A DNA stretch of 64,000 nt, from NCBI GenBank assembly GCA_008032955.1, contig CP032046.1:1054001-1118000 (forward strand). Reading direction: 5' to 3'. The notes below the pieces were generated by a model. That model made no database searches and was not told the origin of the DNA. It saw only the letters and a list, made by a program, of their open reading frames with translations. Source of the stretch: Helicobacter pylori. GTDB lineage: Bacteria; Campylobacterota; Campylobacteria; Campylobacterales; Helicobacteraceae. Each line of letters starts with the position of its first letter. Positions within the stretch are counted from its first letter, which is position 1. Both the position numbers and the translations under genes were made by a program. This document shows, one piece after another, positions 19,989 to 38,293 of the stretch.

Positions 19989-20396
19989 TTATTTTTTCTT
20001 GTTGTCGGTTGCTTTCTTGTCGGTCGCTTTAGCTTTTTTAGTCCCATACTTAGAGCGTGAAACCGTTCTTTTATTGACCCCTGCAGTGTCTAAAGCGCCA
20101 CGAACGATGTGGTATTTCACACCGGGTAAATCCTTAACCCTACCCCCACGCACTAACACAATGGAGTGTTCTTGCAAGTTATGCCCTTCACCAGGGATAT
20201 AACTGATCACTTCAAATTTACTGGTCAAACGAACTTTGGCGACCTTTCTTAAAGCCGAGTTAGGCTTTTTAGGGGTAGTCGTATAAACCCTAGTACAAAC
20301 CCCTCTTCTTTGAGGGCATTCCACTAACGCAGGTGATTTGGTTTTTTTAACCACCTTTTTCCTTTCTTTTCTAATCAACTGATTGATAGTAGGCAC
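19989..20396 (-). CDS. rpsL: Ribosomal protein S12
   Basis: This 135-residue decoding-centre protein begins [15 protein letters not shown]. The loops that decide streptomycin response read [13 protein letters not shown] and [13 protein letters not shown], with Lys at both classic positions. This is the susceptible wild-type form as far as these sites tell. A Lys-rich tail ([16 protein letters not shown]) extends the C-terminus. It is 88 bp downstream of rpoBC. Confidence 0.98.
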   Translation of the reverse strand: MPTINQLIRKERKKVVKKTKSPALVECPQRRGVCTRVYTTTPKKPNSALRKVAKVRLTSKFEVISYIPGEGHNLQEHSIVLVRGGRVKDLPGVKYHIVRGALDTAGVNKRTVSRSKYGTKKAKATDKKATDNKKK

Positions 20397-20484
20397 TATT
20401 CTTCCTTATTCTAAAAATTTAAAACTAAAAGTTCCCCCATTTTACCCTAATTTTTCTTTTAAAAATCTTAACCGATTTTTTATA

Positions 20485-29160
<8,676 letters not shown>

Positions 29161-29346
29161 TCAAGCCTTTGATCAAAAATTTTGAGTTATTTAATGCATT
29201 AATTCAAGTAAGCATTGCAAAAGGATCTTTAAACTTTAGAACCATCCATGATAAAAATACCAAAACCCACCTGCAATACTAACCACTTTAGGCTACACGC
29301 TCACAAACAAAATCATGGAGCAAAATCATCTGCCACACTAGAGCAG

Positions 29347-29368
29347 AGAAAGGCACAAAGACCTTTCT
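29347..29368 (-). promoter_or_regulatory. Hairpin in the rplL-rpoBC spacer
   Basis: AGAAAGG (29347-29353) pairs with CCTTTCT (29362-29368), 11 bp after the rplL stop on the minus strand. In E. coli the same spacer holds an attenuator and an RNase III site that balance ribosomal protein and polymerase output. This stem could play that part; that is inference. Confidence 0.45.
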
Positions 29369-29379
29369 GTTTTTAAGTC

Positions 29380-29757
29380 TTACTTGACTTCAACCTTAGC
29401 ACCTACTTCTTCAAGTTTCTTCTTGATGGTTTCAGCTTCTTCTTTATTCACGCCCTCTTTAAGCACATGAGGGGTTTTTTCGGTAGCGTCTTTAGCTTCT
29501 TTCAGGCCAAGCCCAGTGATTTCACGAACCACTTTAATCACCTTAATTTTTTCAGCACCGCTATCGGCTAAAATCACATTAAATTCGGTTTTTTCTTCGC
29601 TCTCAGCCGCTACACCGCCAGCTACAGCCGTACCCGCTACGACCGTTGGAGTCGCACTCACGCCAAATTTTTCCTCAAACATTTTAACCAATTCAGCAAG
29701 CTCTAAAACGCTCAATGAACCAATATACTCTAACACTTCTTCTTTTGAAATTGCCAT
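29380..29757 (-). CDS. rplL: Ribosomal protein L7/L12
   Basis: This is the stalk protein that recruits translation GTPases to the large subunit. From ATG at 29757 it has 125 residues: N-terminal dimer helices ([29 protein letters not shown]), an Ala/Val/Gly hinge (about 38-50), and a C-terminal domain with [22 protein letters not shown] prefer 29757 over the ATG at 29772 because AGGATTGG precedes it at good distance and the family starts MAISKEE. It follows rplJ by 44 bp. Confidence 0.97.
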   Translation of the reverse strand: MAISKEEVLEYIGSLSVLELAELVKMFEEKFGVSATPTVVAGTAVAGGVAAESEEKTEFNVILADSGAEKIKVIKVVREITGLGLKEAKDATEKTPHVLKEGVNKEEAETIKKKLEEVGAKVEVK

Positions 29758-29801
29758 AATCCAATCCTTCAAATTTTTTTAATTAAAGCCATCATAGGCT
29801 C

Positions 29802-30296
29802 TTAGTTTTCTTCTTTCGCTTTACGCAAATTGTCTAAACCGGTCACAAAATAACGCGCCGGAGCCGTCCAAACAGAAAGCAACATTCCCATAAGCTCTTC
29901 TTTGCTTGGGAGTTTTGAAACCGCTTCCACATGAGCTACACTAACGCTTTCTTTATCAAACAAGCCCGCTTTCAACACAAAGTGATCTTTATGCTCTTTT
30001 TGGAAATCAAACACGAGTTTAGAGAGAGCGATTTGATCACCGCCCCACAAAAACACATTGGTTTCTTTCAAATCCAAATCAGAATAGCCAGCCTCTTTCA
30101 TGGCAATATGAGCGAGAGTGTTCTTAATCACTTGCACTTTAATGCCTTGAGTGCGAGCCTTATTCCTTAAGGCTTCCAACTTTTTCACGCTAAGACCCTT
30201 ATAATCGCAAATTAAAAGGGCTTTGGCATCTACAAATTGCGACTTTAAGTTAGCGACTAGCTCTACTTTATGCTGCCTTTGATGTTGTTTTTGCAT
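29802..30296 (-). CDS. rplJ: Ribosomal protein L10
   Basis: It anchors L7/L12 dimers on 23S rRNA. The 164 residues contain [20 protein letters not shown] and [12 protein letters not shown], typical for L10, and end in helices that bind L12. In many bacteria L10-L12 represses its own operon by binding a leader. The 110-bp spacer upstream (30297-30406) could host this, but I see no conserved fold by eye. The start is ATG at 30296, behind AGGAGG. Confidence 0.97.
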   Translation of the reverse strand: MQKQHQRQHKVELVANLKSQFVDAKALLICDYKGLSVKKLEALRNKARTQGIKVQVIKNTLAHIAMKEAGYSDLDLKETNVFLWGGDQIALSKLVFDFQKEHKDHFVLKAGLFDKESVSVAHVEAVSKLPSKEELMGMLLSVWTAPARYFVTGLDNLRKAKEEN

Positions 30297-30406
30297 CTTT
30301 TCCTCCTTTCTAGACTAGACCTCTGCAAGATTATCTTTTTAAAAAAGAAATTTTAAGCTTTTTAGCTCTTACGATCTTCAGCCTAAGATTAAAAACTCCC
30401 CTAACG

Positions 30407-31111
30407 CTATTTAATATCCATCAATTCCTGTGCGTCCAAACTCACTGAAGGCGACATGGTAAGCGAAAGAGCGGCGTTTCTAATATACTTGCCTTTCGCA
30501 CTACTGGGTTTTAGGCGGTTGATCGTTTTAACCAACTCAAGCATGTTTTCTTTGATTTTTTCTTCAGGAAAACTCGCTTTGCCAATAGGGGCATGAACAT
30601 TGCCCTTTTTATCCACCCTGAAATTCACTTGACCGCTTTTAGCGTTAGTAACCGCTTTAGCAATATCCATCGTAACGGTTCCGGTTTTAGGGTTTGGCAT
30701 CAAACCTTTAGGGCCTAAAATCCTACCCACTTTACCGACAACCGCCATCATATCAGGCGTTGCGATCACCATGTCAAAATCAATACGGCCGTTTTTGATT
30801 TCTTCAGCCAAATCGTCTCCTCCAACGACATCAGCTCCAGCACTCTTGGCTTCATCTTGCTTAATGTCTTTTGCAAAAACAGCCACCCTTACTTTTTTCC
30901 CTGTTCCATGAGGAAGCACCACCGCACCGCGCACCATTTGATCCGCATGCCTTGGATCAACCCCTAGTCTTAACGCTACTTCCACGGTTTCATCAAATTT
31001 GGCTGAAGCGAGGGATTTAACCACCTCTACGCCTTGCTCTACGCCATACGCTTTATCGTTTTGAATTTTAGAAAAAAGTTTTTCCAATCTTTTAAATACT
31101 TTTTTTGCCAC
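30407..31111 (-). CDS. rplA: Ribosomal protein L1
   Basis: It is a 234-residue large-subunit protein of the L1 stalk, which guides deacylated tRNA off the E site. Typical are [34 protein letters not shown] and the C-terminal [18 protein letters not shown]. It follows rplK by 44 bp. In other bacteria L1 autoregulates rplKA translation. Confidence 0.97.
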   Translation of the reverse strand: MAKKVFKRLEKLFSKIQNDKAYGVEQGVEVVKSLASAKFDETVEVALRLGVDPRHADQMVRGAVVLPHGTGKKVRVAVFAKDIKQDEAKSAGADVVGGDDLAEEIKNGRIDFDMVIATPDMMAVVGKVGRILGPKGLMPNPKTGTVTMDIAKAVTNAKSGQVNFRVDKKGNVHAPIGKASFPEEKIKENMLELVKTINRLKPSSAKGKYIRNAALSLTMSPSVSLDAQELMDIK

Positions 31112-31155
31112 GATTCTAATCCTTAAAAATTTCTTTCAATTCCAACAAAACCCAA

Positions 31156-31581
31156 TCAATCCACAACTTCTACGCCCATGCTCCTAGCACTGCCCATAAC
31201 GATTTTTTTGGCCGCTTCCATGGTGCTTGTGTTTAAATCTTCCATTTTCAATTGCGCAATCTCTTCCACTTGCTTGTGGGTGAGCTTTGCGATCTTATTT
31301 TTAAGCGGGTTGTCAGAACCTTTTTCAACCCCAGAAGCTTTTTTGATCAAATCCGTTACTGGAGGCTTTTTAGTGATAAAAGTGAAACTCTTATCTTGAT
31401 AAACCGTGATAATCACCGGGATATTAAAACTCCCCATGTCTTTAGTTCTTTCATTAAAAGCCTTACAAAATTCCATGATATTAACCCCTCTTTGGCCCAA
31501 CGCTGGCCCTACGGGAGGTGAAGGGTTTGCCTTACCGGCAGGGATTTGAAGTTTGATTTCTCCGACTACTTTTTTAGCCAT
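31156..31581 (-). CDS. rplK: Ribosomal protein L11
   Basis: It is a 141-residue protein of the GTPase-associated centre. It contains [33 protein letters not shown] in split form across residues 9-41 and a C-terminal [11 protein letters not shown] that binds 23S rRNA. It is preceded by nusG at 17 bp with AAGGAG upstream of the ATG. Confidence 0.97.
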
Positions 31582-31598
31582 GTTTTCTCCTTAAAAAG

Positions 31599-32129
31599 TT
31601 ATATAATTTTTTCCACTTGCGAATGCAAAATCTCTATTGGAGTGTTCCTACCAAAAATAGAAACATTGAGCTTGAGCTTGCGGTGTTCCACATCATACTC
31701 TTCCACCGTAGCGGTAAAGTTCGCAAAAGGGCCTTCCACCACACGCACCACTTCACCTTGCTCAAAAAAGATTTTGGGCTTGGGGGCTGCTCGGTTATTC
31801 ATTTTCTCTAAAATATGCCCAATATCCGCTTCACTCAATGGGGTTGGTTTTTTATTTTCTCCAATAAAACGGCTCACTCTTGGCAAAGATTGTATCTTAT
31901 GCCACAAAACCGTATCTAAATCCACCTTAATAAAAACATACCCAGGATAAAGGCTTCGTTCCGTTACTTTCGTCTTGCTTTTTTTAGAAACCTCTATAAT
32001 ATCTTCAGTAGGCACAATGATCTCTTGTATCCTATCTCTTATATTATGGTCATTCGCTAGATTCTCAATCGCTTTCTTAACGGACTGCTCGCTCCCTGAA
32101 TAAGTTTGTATAGCATACCAATCCATCAT
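31599..32129 (-). CDS. nusG: Transcription elongation factor NusG
   Basis: It binds the polymerase clamp and couples it to ribosomes or Rho. The 176 residues begin MDWYAIQTYSGSEQSVK (NGN domain). The KOW motif near 125-150 is GEVVRVVEGPFANFTATVEEYD. Two consecutive ATGs (32129, 32126) follow GGAG, so either may be used. It sits between secE and rplK in the conserved order. Confidence 0.97.
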   Translation of the reverse strand: MMDWYAIQTYSGSEQSVKKAIENLANDHNIRDRIQEIIVPTEDIIEVSKKSKTKVTERSLYPGYVFIKVDLDTVLWHKIQSLPRVSRFIGENKKPTPLSEADIGHILEKMNNRAAPKPKIFFEQGEVVRVVEGPFANFTATVEEYDVEHRKLKLNVSIFGRNTPIEILHSQVEKII

Positions 32130-32155
32130 TATTCTCCTTATTTAAAGCCACCAAC

Positions 32156-32335
32156 CTATAGAACACTAGAGACAAAAGCCCCCAGAGAAAAATCCAACAA
32201 AGCTAAAAACAGCGTGATAGCGCTCACCACCACCAAAACAGAAACAAGTGCGTTGCGTATCTGCTCTTTAATAGGAAATATCACTTTAGAAAGCTCTTCT
32301 CTAGCTAATCTGTATTGCATGAGCCATTTATCCAT
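32156..32335 (-). CDS. secE: Preprotein translocase subunit SecE
   Basis: This 59-residue single-span membrane protein clamps SecY. The sequence begins MDKWLMQYRLAREELSKVIF and carries the amphipathic helix KVIFPIKEQIRNALVSV. One transmembrane stretch, VLVVVSAITLFLALLDFSLG, follows near the C-terminus. It is the short one-helix form. It ends 26 bp before nusG and is identified by both sequence and position. Confidence 0.95.
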   Translation of the reverse strand: MDKWLMQYRLAREELSKVIFPIKEQIRNALVSVLVVVSAITLFLALLDFSLGAFVSSVL

Positions 32336-32477
32336 AATTTCTTTTCGCCCTCACTTAAACTTAATACATTTATACATTAAAAGAATTTTCAATTTTATCC
32401 AAAATAGCTTAAACTAAAATTAAAAAATTCAAAAACAATCCAATTGAAACAAAAATTTGATAGAATAAATTAGTAGA

Positions 32478-32553
32478 TGGCAGGCCAGGAGGGACTCGAA
32501 CCCCCAACAACCGGTTTTGGAGACCGACGCTCTACCATTGGAGCTACTGACCT
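32478..32553 (-). tRNA. tRNA-Trp (CCA anticodon)
   Basis: A complete cloverleaf forms with acceptor AGGTCAG/CTGGCCT, discriminator G, encoded CCA and anticodon loop CTCCAAA. It is inserted between rpmG and secE, a position seen in many bacteria. Confidence 0.95.
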
Positions 32554-32592
32554 AACCTCCCCTCCTTTTAAATTGCAACACAAAAGAAAGAA

Positions 32593-32751
32593 CTAGCTCT
32601 TCAATTTGATTTCTTTATGAAGAGTGTGTTTGTTTTCCCTTGGGCAGAACTTCTTAAGCTCCAGTTTTTCAGTGTTAGTTTTAGCGTTCTTGGTTGTGCT
32701 GTAATTGATGTCTTCACAATCGGAACACTTCAACCCTATTTTAACTTTCAT
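32593..32751 (-). CDS. rpmG: Ribosomal protein L33
   Basis: It is a 52-residue large-subunit protein, [18 protein letters not shown] at the start. It contains the pattern [19 protein letters not shown] typical of the L33 form with a Cys pair near the start and a single later Cys. The cysteines CxxC...C leave an incomplete zinc set (three visible). It is co-transcribed with tuf, 32 bp upstream. Confidence 0.95.
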   Translation of the reverse strand: MKVKIGLKCSDCEDINYSTTKNAKTNTEKLELKKFCPRENKHTLHKEIKLKS

Positions 32752-32783
32752 AATGACCCTTTATGGTAACTCTTTTGCTAATA

Positions 32784-33983
32784 TTATTCAATAATATTGC
32801 TCACAACACCAGCACCAACTGTCCTACCGCCTTCACGAATCGCAAATTTGGTTCCCAACTCTAACGCAACAGGGCTAATCAACTCTACAGTGATTTTCAC
32901 ATTATCGCCAGGCATAACCATTTCTACGCCTTCAGGAAGGGTGATAGAGCCAGTCACATCAGTTGTGCGCACATAGAATTGCGGGCGGTAATTGGTGAAG
33001 AATGGAGTGTGTCTCCCGCCTTCTTCTTTAGAAAGGACATAAATTTCTCCCTCAAATTTCTTGTGCGGAGTGATAGAACCTGGTTTGCATAGAACCATAC
33101 CGCGTTCTACTTCTTCTTTTTTAGTTCCTCTCAAAAGCACGCCCACATTATCGCCGGCTTCACCTTTTTCCAACTCTTTCCTAAACATTTCTACACCGGT
33201 TACAGTCGTTTTTTGTGTAGGTCTGATACCAACGATTTCCACTTCATCGCCTACTTTCACCACGCCTCTTTCAATCCTACCTGTAACTACAGTCCCTCTA
33301 CCCGCAATAGAGAACACATCTTCAACCGGCATCAAGAAAGTTTTTTCAGTGTCTCTTTCTGGAGTAGGGATATAAGAATCCACTTCAGCCATAAGCTTAA
33401 GCACTTTTTCACCCCATTCACCCACATTGCCGGCCTTTGCTTCTTCTAAAGCTCTTAAAGCTGAACCCGCTATGATAGGAGTGTCATCGCCAGGGAATTC
33501 ATACGCACTCAACAATTCGCGCACTTCCATTTCCACAAGCTCTAACAATTCTTGGTCATCTACCATGTCTTGTTTGTTTAAGAAAACAACAATGTGAGGC
33601 ACGCCTACTTGACGAGACAATAAAATATGCTCTCTGGTTTGAGGCATAGGGCCATCAGCTGCAGAAACAACCAAAATCGCTCCGTCCATTTGCGCTGCAC
33701 CGGTGATCATGTTTTTTACATAGTCAGCGTGTCCTGGGCAATCCACATGTGCATAGTGTCTGTTTTCAGTCTCATATTCAATGTGAGAAGTAGCGATAGT
33801 GATCCCTCTTTCTTTTTCTTCAGGGGCGTTATCAATATTATCATAGTCTTTCATTTCTGCAAGACCTTTCAAAGAAAGCACCGCTGAAATCGCTGCACTC
33901 AAAGTCGTTTTGCCATGGTCTACATGCCCAATGGTTCCAATATTAACATGCGGCTTAGTTCTGTTAAACTTTTCTTTTGCCAT
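32784..33983 (-). CDS. tuf: Elongation factor Tu
   Basis: It delivers aminoacyl-tRNA to the ribosome as a GTP complex. It is 399 residues with GHVDHGKTT (about 19-27), DCPGH and NKQD for GTP binding, followed by beta-barrel domains 2 and 3. It is the only tuf copy seen in the window. It lies directly downstream of a four-tRNA cluster, as tufB does in E. coli. Start ATG at 33983 behind AAGGAG. Confidence 0.98.
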   Translation of the reverse strand: MAKEKFNRTKPHVNIGTIGHVDHGKTTLSAAISAVLSLKGLAEMKDYDNIDNAPEEKERGITIATSHIEYETENRHYAHVDCPGHADYVKNMITGAAQMDGAILVVSAADGPMPQTREHILLSRQVGVPHIVVFLNKQDMVDDQELLELVEMEVRELLSAYEFPGDDTPIIAGSALRALEEAKAGNVGEWGEKVLKLMAEVDSYIPTPERDTEKTFLMPVEDVFSIAGRGTVVTGRIERGVVKVGDEVEIVGIRPTQKTTVTGVEMFRKELEKGEAGDNVGVLLRGTKKEEVERGMVLCKPGSITPHKKFEGEIYVLSKEEGGRHTPFFTNYRPQFYVRTTDVTGSITLPEGVEMVMPGDNVKITVELISPVALELGTKFAIREGGRTVGAGVVSNIIE

Positions 33984-34109
33984 TTGTATTTCTCCTTAAT
34001 TTTTTGAAATGGATTTTAGAATTATACTAAACAAAATCCTAAGTATTCCTAAATGCTACCACAAAATTTAAGACATTTTTGTCTTATCGCCATTCAAGAG
34101 ATTATAAAC

Positions 34110-34184
34110 TGGAGCCTATAAGCGGAATTGAACCGCCGACCTCTTCCTTACCAAGGAAGTGCTCTGCCTCTGAGCTATATAGGC
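34110..34184 (-). tRNA. tRNA-Thr (GGT anticodon)
   Basis: The cloverleaf has acceptor GCCTATA/TTATAGGC with discriminator T and encoded CCA, and the anticodon loop CTTGGTA gives GGT. It is the last tRNA before tuf. Confidence 0.94.
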
Positions 34185-34214
34185 GTCTCAAAAACTAAAA
34201 TGTTATCCTAAAAA

Positions 34215-34291
34215 TGGAGCGGGAAACGGGACTCGAACCCGCGACCCTCAGCTTGGAAGGCTGATGCTCTAGCCAACTGAGCTATTCCCGC
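34215..34291 (-). tRNA. tRNA-Gly (TCC anticodon)
   Basis: The acceptor stem is GCGGGAA/TTCCCGC with discriminator T and encoded CCA. The anticodon loop CTTCCAA gives TCC. Confidence 0.95.
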
Positions 34292-34306
34292 ATCTATAAA
34301 ACAAAA

Positions 34307-34391
<85 letters not shown>

Positions 34392-34418
34392 AAAAACTTT
34401 ACAAAATAACATTTTAAC

Positions 34419-34494
34419 TGGAGCTGGCTAAGGGACTTGAACCCCCGACCTGCTGCTTACAAGGCAGCTGCTCTACCAACTGAGCTAAGCCAGC
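34419..34494 (-). tRNA. tRNA-Thr (TGT anticodon)
   Basis: The acceptor is GCTGGCT/AGCCAGC with encoded CCA, and the anticodon stem GCTGC/GCAGC frames the loop CTTGTAA (TGT). It is the first tRNA of the cluster. Confidence 0.95.
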
Positions 34495-34519
34495 AACTAA
34501 AAACAATTAAAGACTTGGG

Positions 34520-34549
34520 ATTATAGCAGTTTTATACTTGACTTGTCAA
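34520..34549 (-). promoter_or_regulatory. Strong promoter of the tRNA-tuf operon
   Basis: On the minus strand a perfect TTGACA (34549-34544) is followed after 18 bases by a perfect TATAAT (34525-34520). Transcription should start near 34513, just before the first tRNA. A consensus -35 box is rare in H. pylori and fits a stable-RNA promoter. Confidence 0.8.
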
Positions 34550-34607
34550 GAAATGATGACAGAAAGCTAAATTATTCGTATGGCACAGAGCATGGTTAAA
34601 ATTTAGC

Positions 34608-34613
34608 TATAAT
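34608..34613 (+). promoter_or_regulatory. Promoter of wzk (-10 box)
   Basis: TATAAT at 34608-34613 predicts a start near 34620 and a leader of about 62 bases. The leader contains an 8-codon frame (34655-34678, ATG to TAA) in the same frame as wzk and ending 3 bases before its start codon. Confidence 0.55.
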
Positions 34614-34681
34614 CTAGCTCAATTTGGCTTAACACAGCTCAAAGCTCATTACATATGAAAGAATTTATGGACACTTAAATT

Positions 34682-36418
34682 ATGGCGAAAAAAAAACATA
34701 AAATTTCTACTTTAAAATACTTTTTGCGTTCTTTAAAGCAAATTTATATGCTCATCACTTTCAAGGAAAAAATGGTTTTTTTCCTGCTTGTGCTGATGGC
34801 GGTTTTTTCTTCTTTTGTGGAAGTGATGTCCCTAACCCTCTTAATGCCTTTTATCACTCTCGCTTCCGATCCTAATAGGGCTTTAGACGATAAAGATTGG
34901 AAAATGGTTTATGATTTTTTCCATTTTTCATCTCCCGTTCGCCTTATGTATTTCTTTAGTTTTTGCTTGGTGGGGATTTATTTGTTCAGGATGTTTTATG
35001 GGGTGTCTTTCACTTATTTGAAAGGGCGTTTTTCCAATAAGAAAGCTTATCAAATCAAGCAACAACTTTTTTTACAGCACATTAAAAGCAACTACCTCTC
35101 CCACCTTAACCACAACTTGGATTCTTTAAGAGACATTATCAATAATAAAGCGGATGGCATGTTTATGAGCTTTAACGCTTTTTTGAATCTACTCACTGAA
35201 TTAACCGTGATCGTTTTTTTCTATTCCACGCTATTAATCACTAACTGGAAGTTAACGCTTATATTCACTCTAATCATCTCTATACAAATTTTTATCATCA
35301 CTAAAAAAATCACCATTCTTATTCAAAAAAAGGGCGAGATAGCGGCAAAATCTAGGGCGCAAACGCTTAAAGTTTTTTCCAAATTTTTCAGCAATTTCAA
35401 AATCACTAAACTCAAAGACAACCACGAAGAAGCCCACAAGCTTTTTGGAGAAAATAGCCGTAAAGCCCATGACACCGAGATTATTTATTCTACTTTGCAA
35501 GTAGTCCCCAGGTATTCATTAGAAACGGTGGGTTTTAGTTTGTTGATTTTAGCGGTCGCTTACATTTTATTCAAATACGGCGAAGCTAAAATGGTGCTCC
35601 CTACCATTTCTATGTATGCTCTAGCGCTTTATCGCACGCTCCCTTCTGTTACTGGCGTTTTGAATCAGTATAATGAAATCGCTTACAACCAGCTTGCGAC
35701 TAACATTGTGTTTAAAAGCCTTACTAAAACCATCGTTGAAGAGGATTTAGTCCCTTTAGACTTTAATAAAAAAATCACTCTCCAAAACATTTCGTTCGCT
35801 TATAACTCAAAACACCCAGTTTTAAAGAATTTTAACCTCACCATTCAAAAAGGTCAAAAAGTCGCTCTCATAGGCCATAGCGGGTGCGGAAAATCCACGC
35901 TGGCGGATATTATTATGGGGCTTACCTACCCTAAAAGTGGGGAAATTTTTATTGATAACACCCTTTTAACCAACGAAAACAGGCGCTCATGGCGTAAAAA
36001 AATAGGCTATATCCCCCAAAATATTTACCTTTTTGATGGCACTGTGGGGGATAATATCGCTTTTGGGAGCGCTATAGATGAAAAACGCTTGATTAAAGTG
36101 TGTAAAATGGCTCATATTTATGATTTTTTATGCGAGCATGAAGGCCTTAAAACCCAAGTGGGCGAAGGGGGTGCTAAGCTTAGCGGCGGTCAAAAACAAC
36201 GCATAGGCATTGCGAGAGCCTTATACGACAACCCTGAAATTTTGGTTTTAGATGAAGCCACTTCGGCCCTAGACAATGAAACCGAGAGTAAAATCATGGA
36301 TGAAATCTATCAAATCGCTAAAAATAAAACCCTAATCGTTATCGCCCACCGCTTAAGCACGATTGAACGCTGTGAAGTCATCATTGATATGAGCCAACAC
36401 AAAGACAATCTCGGCTAA
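34682..36418 (+). CDS. wzk: O-antigen flippase, PglK-type ABC transporter (Wzk)
   Basis: It flips lipid-linked O-antigen/glycan across the inner membrane for LPS assembly in H. pylori, by homology with Campylobacter PglK. The 578-residue protein fuses a six-helix membrane domain (about 30-330) to an ABC ATPase. Walker A GHSGCGKST is near 397-405, signature LSGGQKQR near 500, and Walker B ILVLDEAT near 519, followed by an H-loop (IAHRLST). It is the HP1206 position. It is transcribed alone, divergent from the tRNA operon. Lipid A-type MsbA function is a less likely alternative. Confidence 0.88.
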   Translation: MAKKKHKISTLKYFLRSLKQIYMLITFKEKMVFFLLVLMAVFSSFVEVMSLTLLMPFITLASDPNRALDDKDWKMVYDFFHFSSPVRLMYFFSFCLVGIYLFRMFYGVSFTYLKGRFSNKKAYQIKQQLFLQHIKSNYLSHLNHNLDSLRDIINNKADGMFMSFNAFLNLLTELTVIVFFYSTLLITNWKLTLIFTLIISIQIFIITKKITILIQKKGEIAAKSRAQTLKVFSKFFSNFKITKLKDNHEEAHKLFGENSRKAHDTEIIYSTLQVVPRYSLETVGFSLLILAVAYILFKYGEAKMVLPTISMYALALYRTLPSVTGVLNQYNEIAYNQLATNIVFKSLTKTIVEEDLVPLDFNKKITLQNISFAYNSKHPVLKNFNLTIQKGQKVALIGHSGCGKSTLADIIMGLTYPKSGEIFIDNTLLTNENRRSWRKKIGYIPQNIYLFDGTVGDNIAFGSAIDEKRLIKVCKMAHIYDFLCEHEGLKTQVGEGGAKLSGGQKQRIGIARALYDNPEILVLDEATSALDNETESKIMDEIYQIAKNKTLIVIAHRLSTIERCEVIIDMSQHKDNLG

Positions 36419-36426
36419 AGCTGGCT

Positions 36427-37095
36427 TTACTCTTTTATAAAGTTTTGCAAATCAAACCCCTTAAAGCTCTCCAAATACTTCCCTTGATAGCCGTTTTGAC
36501 CCACTAAATTTTTCAAAACCTTGCTGTTGTAACCCAAAAACGCCACTTTATTAGCCTTAGCGCTTTCATAGTCATTGACGCTATCGCCTATCATTAGCAT
36601 GCGACCTGGGTTATAGGCATATTTTTGAATGATATTAGCGATGATTTTAGGTTTATTGGGCGGACTCCCTTCAACGCTCTTAAAATACTTAGTAATCCCT
36701 AAAAACTTGCACAACACTTGCAATTCGCTATGCAAGGCCGCTGAAGCGATATGGAAAATGTAATTTTTATAATGCTTATCAATAAACGCCATCACTTCGC
36801 TATTCAAATGCCCCCTATCAAAAAGCTTTTGTTCTATAATAGTGCCAAACTCTAGGGCTAATGCATCCACTTCTTCTTGAGCGATAGGGGTTTTTAAAAT
36901 CTCGTTATAAAAATATTGGATTTTTTCATTCCTTGAAATCCCCCCACTTTGATAGTGATAAACTTCAAATTGTTTCAAATCCTCTTGATTCTTGTTGCCA
37001 TGCTTTTGAAACAACGCCTTAAACCCTTCATTTTTTAAATGCATGCTGTCAAAAATCACGCCATCAAAATCCCATAAAACCACTTCAAGTGCCAT
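36427..37095 (-). CDS. HAD-superfamily phosphatase
   Basis: It is 222 residues of the phosphoglycolate phosphatase-like HAD family. Motif I WDFDGVIFDS (8-17) holds the nucleophile Asp. Motif II is HIASAALHSELQ, and motif IV MIGDSVNDYESAKAN lies near 165-180. The cap domain is alpha-helical (about 18-85). The substrate cannot be told; Gph-like and pyrophosphatase-like members look alike. It converges with wzk, with only 8 bp between the stop codons. Confidence 0.85.
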   Translation of the reverse strand: MALEVVLWDFDGVIFDSMHLKNEGFKALFQKHGNKNQEDLKQFEVYHYQSGGISRNEKIQYFYNEILKTPIAQEEVDALALEFGTIIEQKLFDRGHLNSEVMAFIDKHYKNYIFHIASAALHSELQVLCKFLGITKYFKSVEGSPPNKPKIIANIIQKYAYNPGRMLMIGDSVNDYESAKANKVAFLGYNSKVLKNLVGQNGYQGKYLESFKGFDLQNFIKE

Positions 37096-37295
37096 GATTT
37101 CCCCTTTTTTATAGGCTTATTTTGGTTTCATTTTACCTTATTCAAGCGGTATTTAAGCGATTATTTTTATCATTATTGGAGTATCTTGGATTGGTTTTAA
37201 TCAAATACCGCCTGCTAAAGCCTCATTTAAAACTCTAACGCTCTTTAGATTTTTTAACTTAAAGCTCGTTCTTAAAGGTTAGGCTATCTTGACTC

Positions 37296-38285
37296 TTATT
37301 TGATAAGAATATGCAAACACTCTTTGGTGTGCACGGCTTTATGGGCGCGTTTGTTATCCGCTTTAAAACGCATGTAGGTTTTGGTCATTAAGGAGTAAGC
37401 GCCGTATTTTTTTAAAATATTTCCAATCTCTATCTCGCTCATAAGCCCTTCATTGTTATAGCTTAAAAAAATATATTTGAATCGCGCTTTTTTGATTAAA
37501 TTTTCAAAAGCGTTTAAGATTTTAGCGCGAGAGCAAAACGATGATTTCTGGTAACTGGGCAAGCCGGTTTTGCCTTTTGGAGCAAAGGGCGTATAAGCAG
37601 CAATCGTGTTCAATAAATGATAATTCGCCCCGTATTGCCTCGCATTGTAAGGAGGGTCTAAATACAAAATATCCCCTGAAATCTTTCCAATCAAATCATT
37701 AGAATCCTGCTGGTACACTTCATTAGCGTTTAAACTCACATCAAAATGAGCGCCTTTTAAGATGAGTTCTTTTTGAGCGCTTTTTTTAAGGCGTTTTAAA
37801 AAAGCCCCATAAACTGAAGCGGTGTTAGCCACCTTGTCCGCGCTCTCTAATAACGATGCGAGCAAAAAATAATACGCATGGCTATCAATGTTTTGAGAAA
37901 GCTTAAGCTCTTCAATTTTTAAACGCATCGCATCAATTTTTTGAGCGTTTGTTTCGCTAAAATACTGCCTTGAACTCCCCCCTAAAGAATAATGCGAATA
38001 GATAAAGCCTTTTTTTAAAGCAACGCTATTAATCTCATCAATAAGCTCTTCTTTATTGGGGATTTCTTGAATGTTGCCGATATAATTTTGATTCAAAACA
38101 AAGCTATAATATTCCAAATCATTAGAAATAACCTTATTAACTGCTTTTTTAAACGCACGCCCCATAATGCCCGTCCCAGCGAACAGATCACAAAAAATCG
38201 CACCAGAGAGATCATTGCCCGCAACCGCATGGATATTTTCCTTAATAAAGGGAATGAGCTTGTATTTAGAACCGATGTAGTTCAT
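37296..38285 (-). CDS. hpyIM: Adenine-N6 DNA methyltransferase M.HpyI (CATG)
   Basis: It methylates adenine in CATG and protects the chromosome from the neighbouring NlaIII-like nuclease. It is 329 residues, with SAM-binding motif DLFAGTG (33-39) and catalytic DPPY (210-213), as in D12-class N6-adenine methylases. The MNYIGSKYKLI opening is family-typical. It follows iceA1 by 8 bp on the same strand. Specificity is inferred from the known iceA/hpyIM pair, not from this sequence. In H. pylori the methylase is nearly universal while the nuclease is often broken. Confidence 0.9.
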   Translation of the reverse strand: MNYIGSKYKLIPFIKENIHAVAGNDLSGAIFCDLFAGTGIMGRAFKKAVNKVISNDLEYYSFVLNQNYIGNIQEIPNKEELIDEINSVALKKGFIYSHYSLGGSSRQYFSETNAQKIDAMRLKIEELKLSQNIDSHAYYFLLASLLESADKVANTASVYGAFLKRLKKSAQKELILKGAHFDVSLNANEVYQQDSNDLIGKISGDILYLDPPYNARQYGANYHLLNTIAAYTPFAPKGKTGLPSYQKSSFCSRAKILNAFENLIKKARFKYIFLSYNNEGLMSEIEIGNILKKYGAYSLMTKTYMRFKADNKRAHKAVHTKECLHILIK

Positions 38286-38293
38286 TGCAACCG

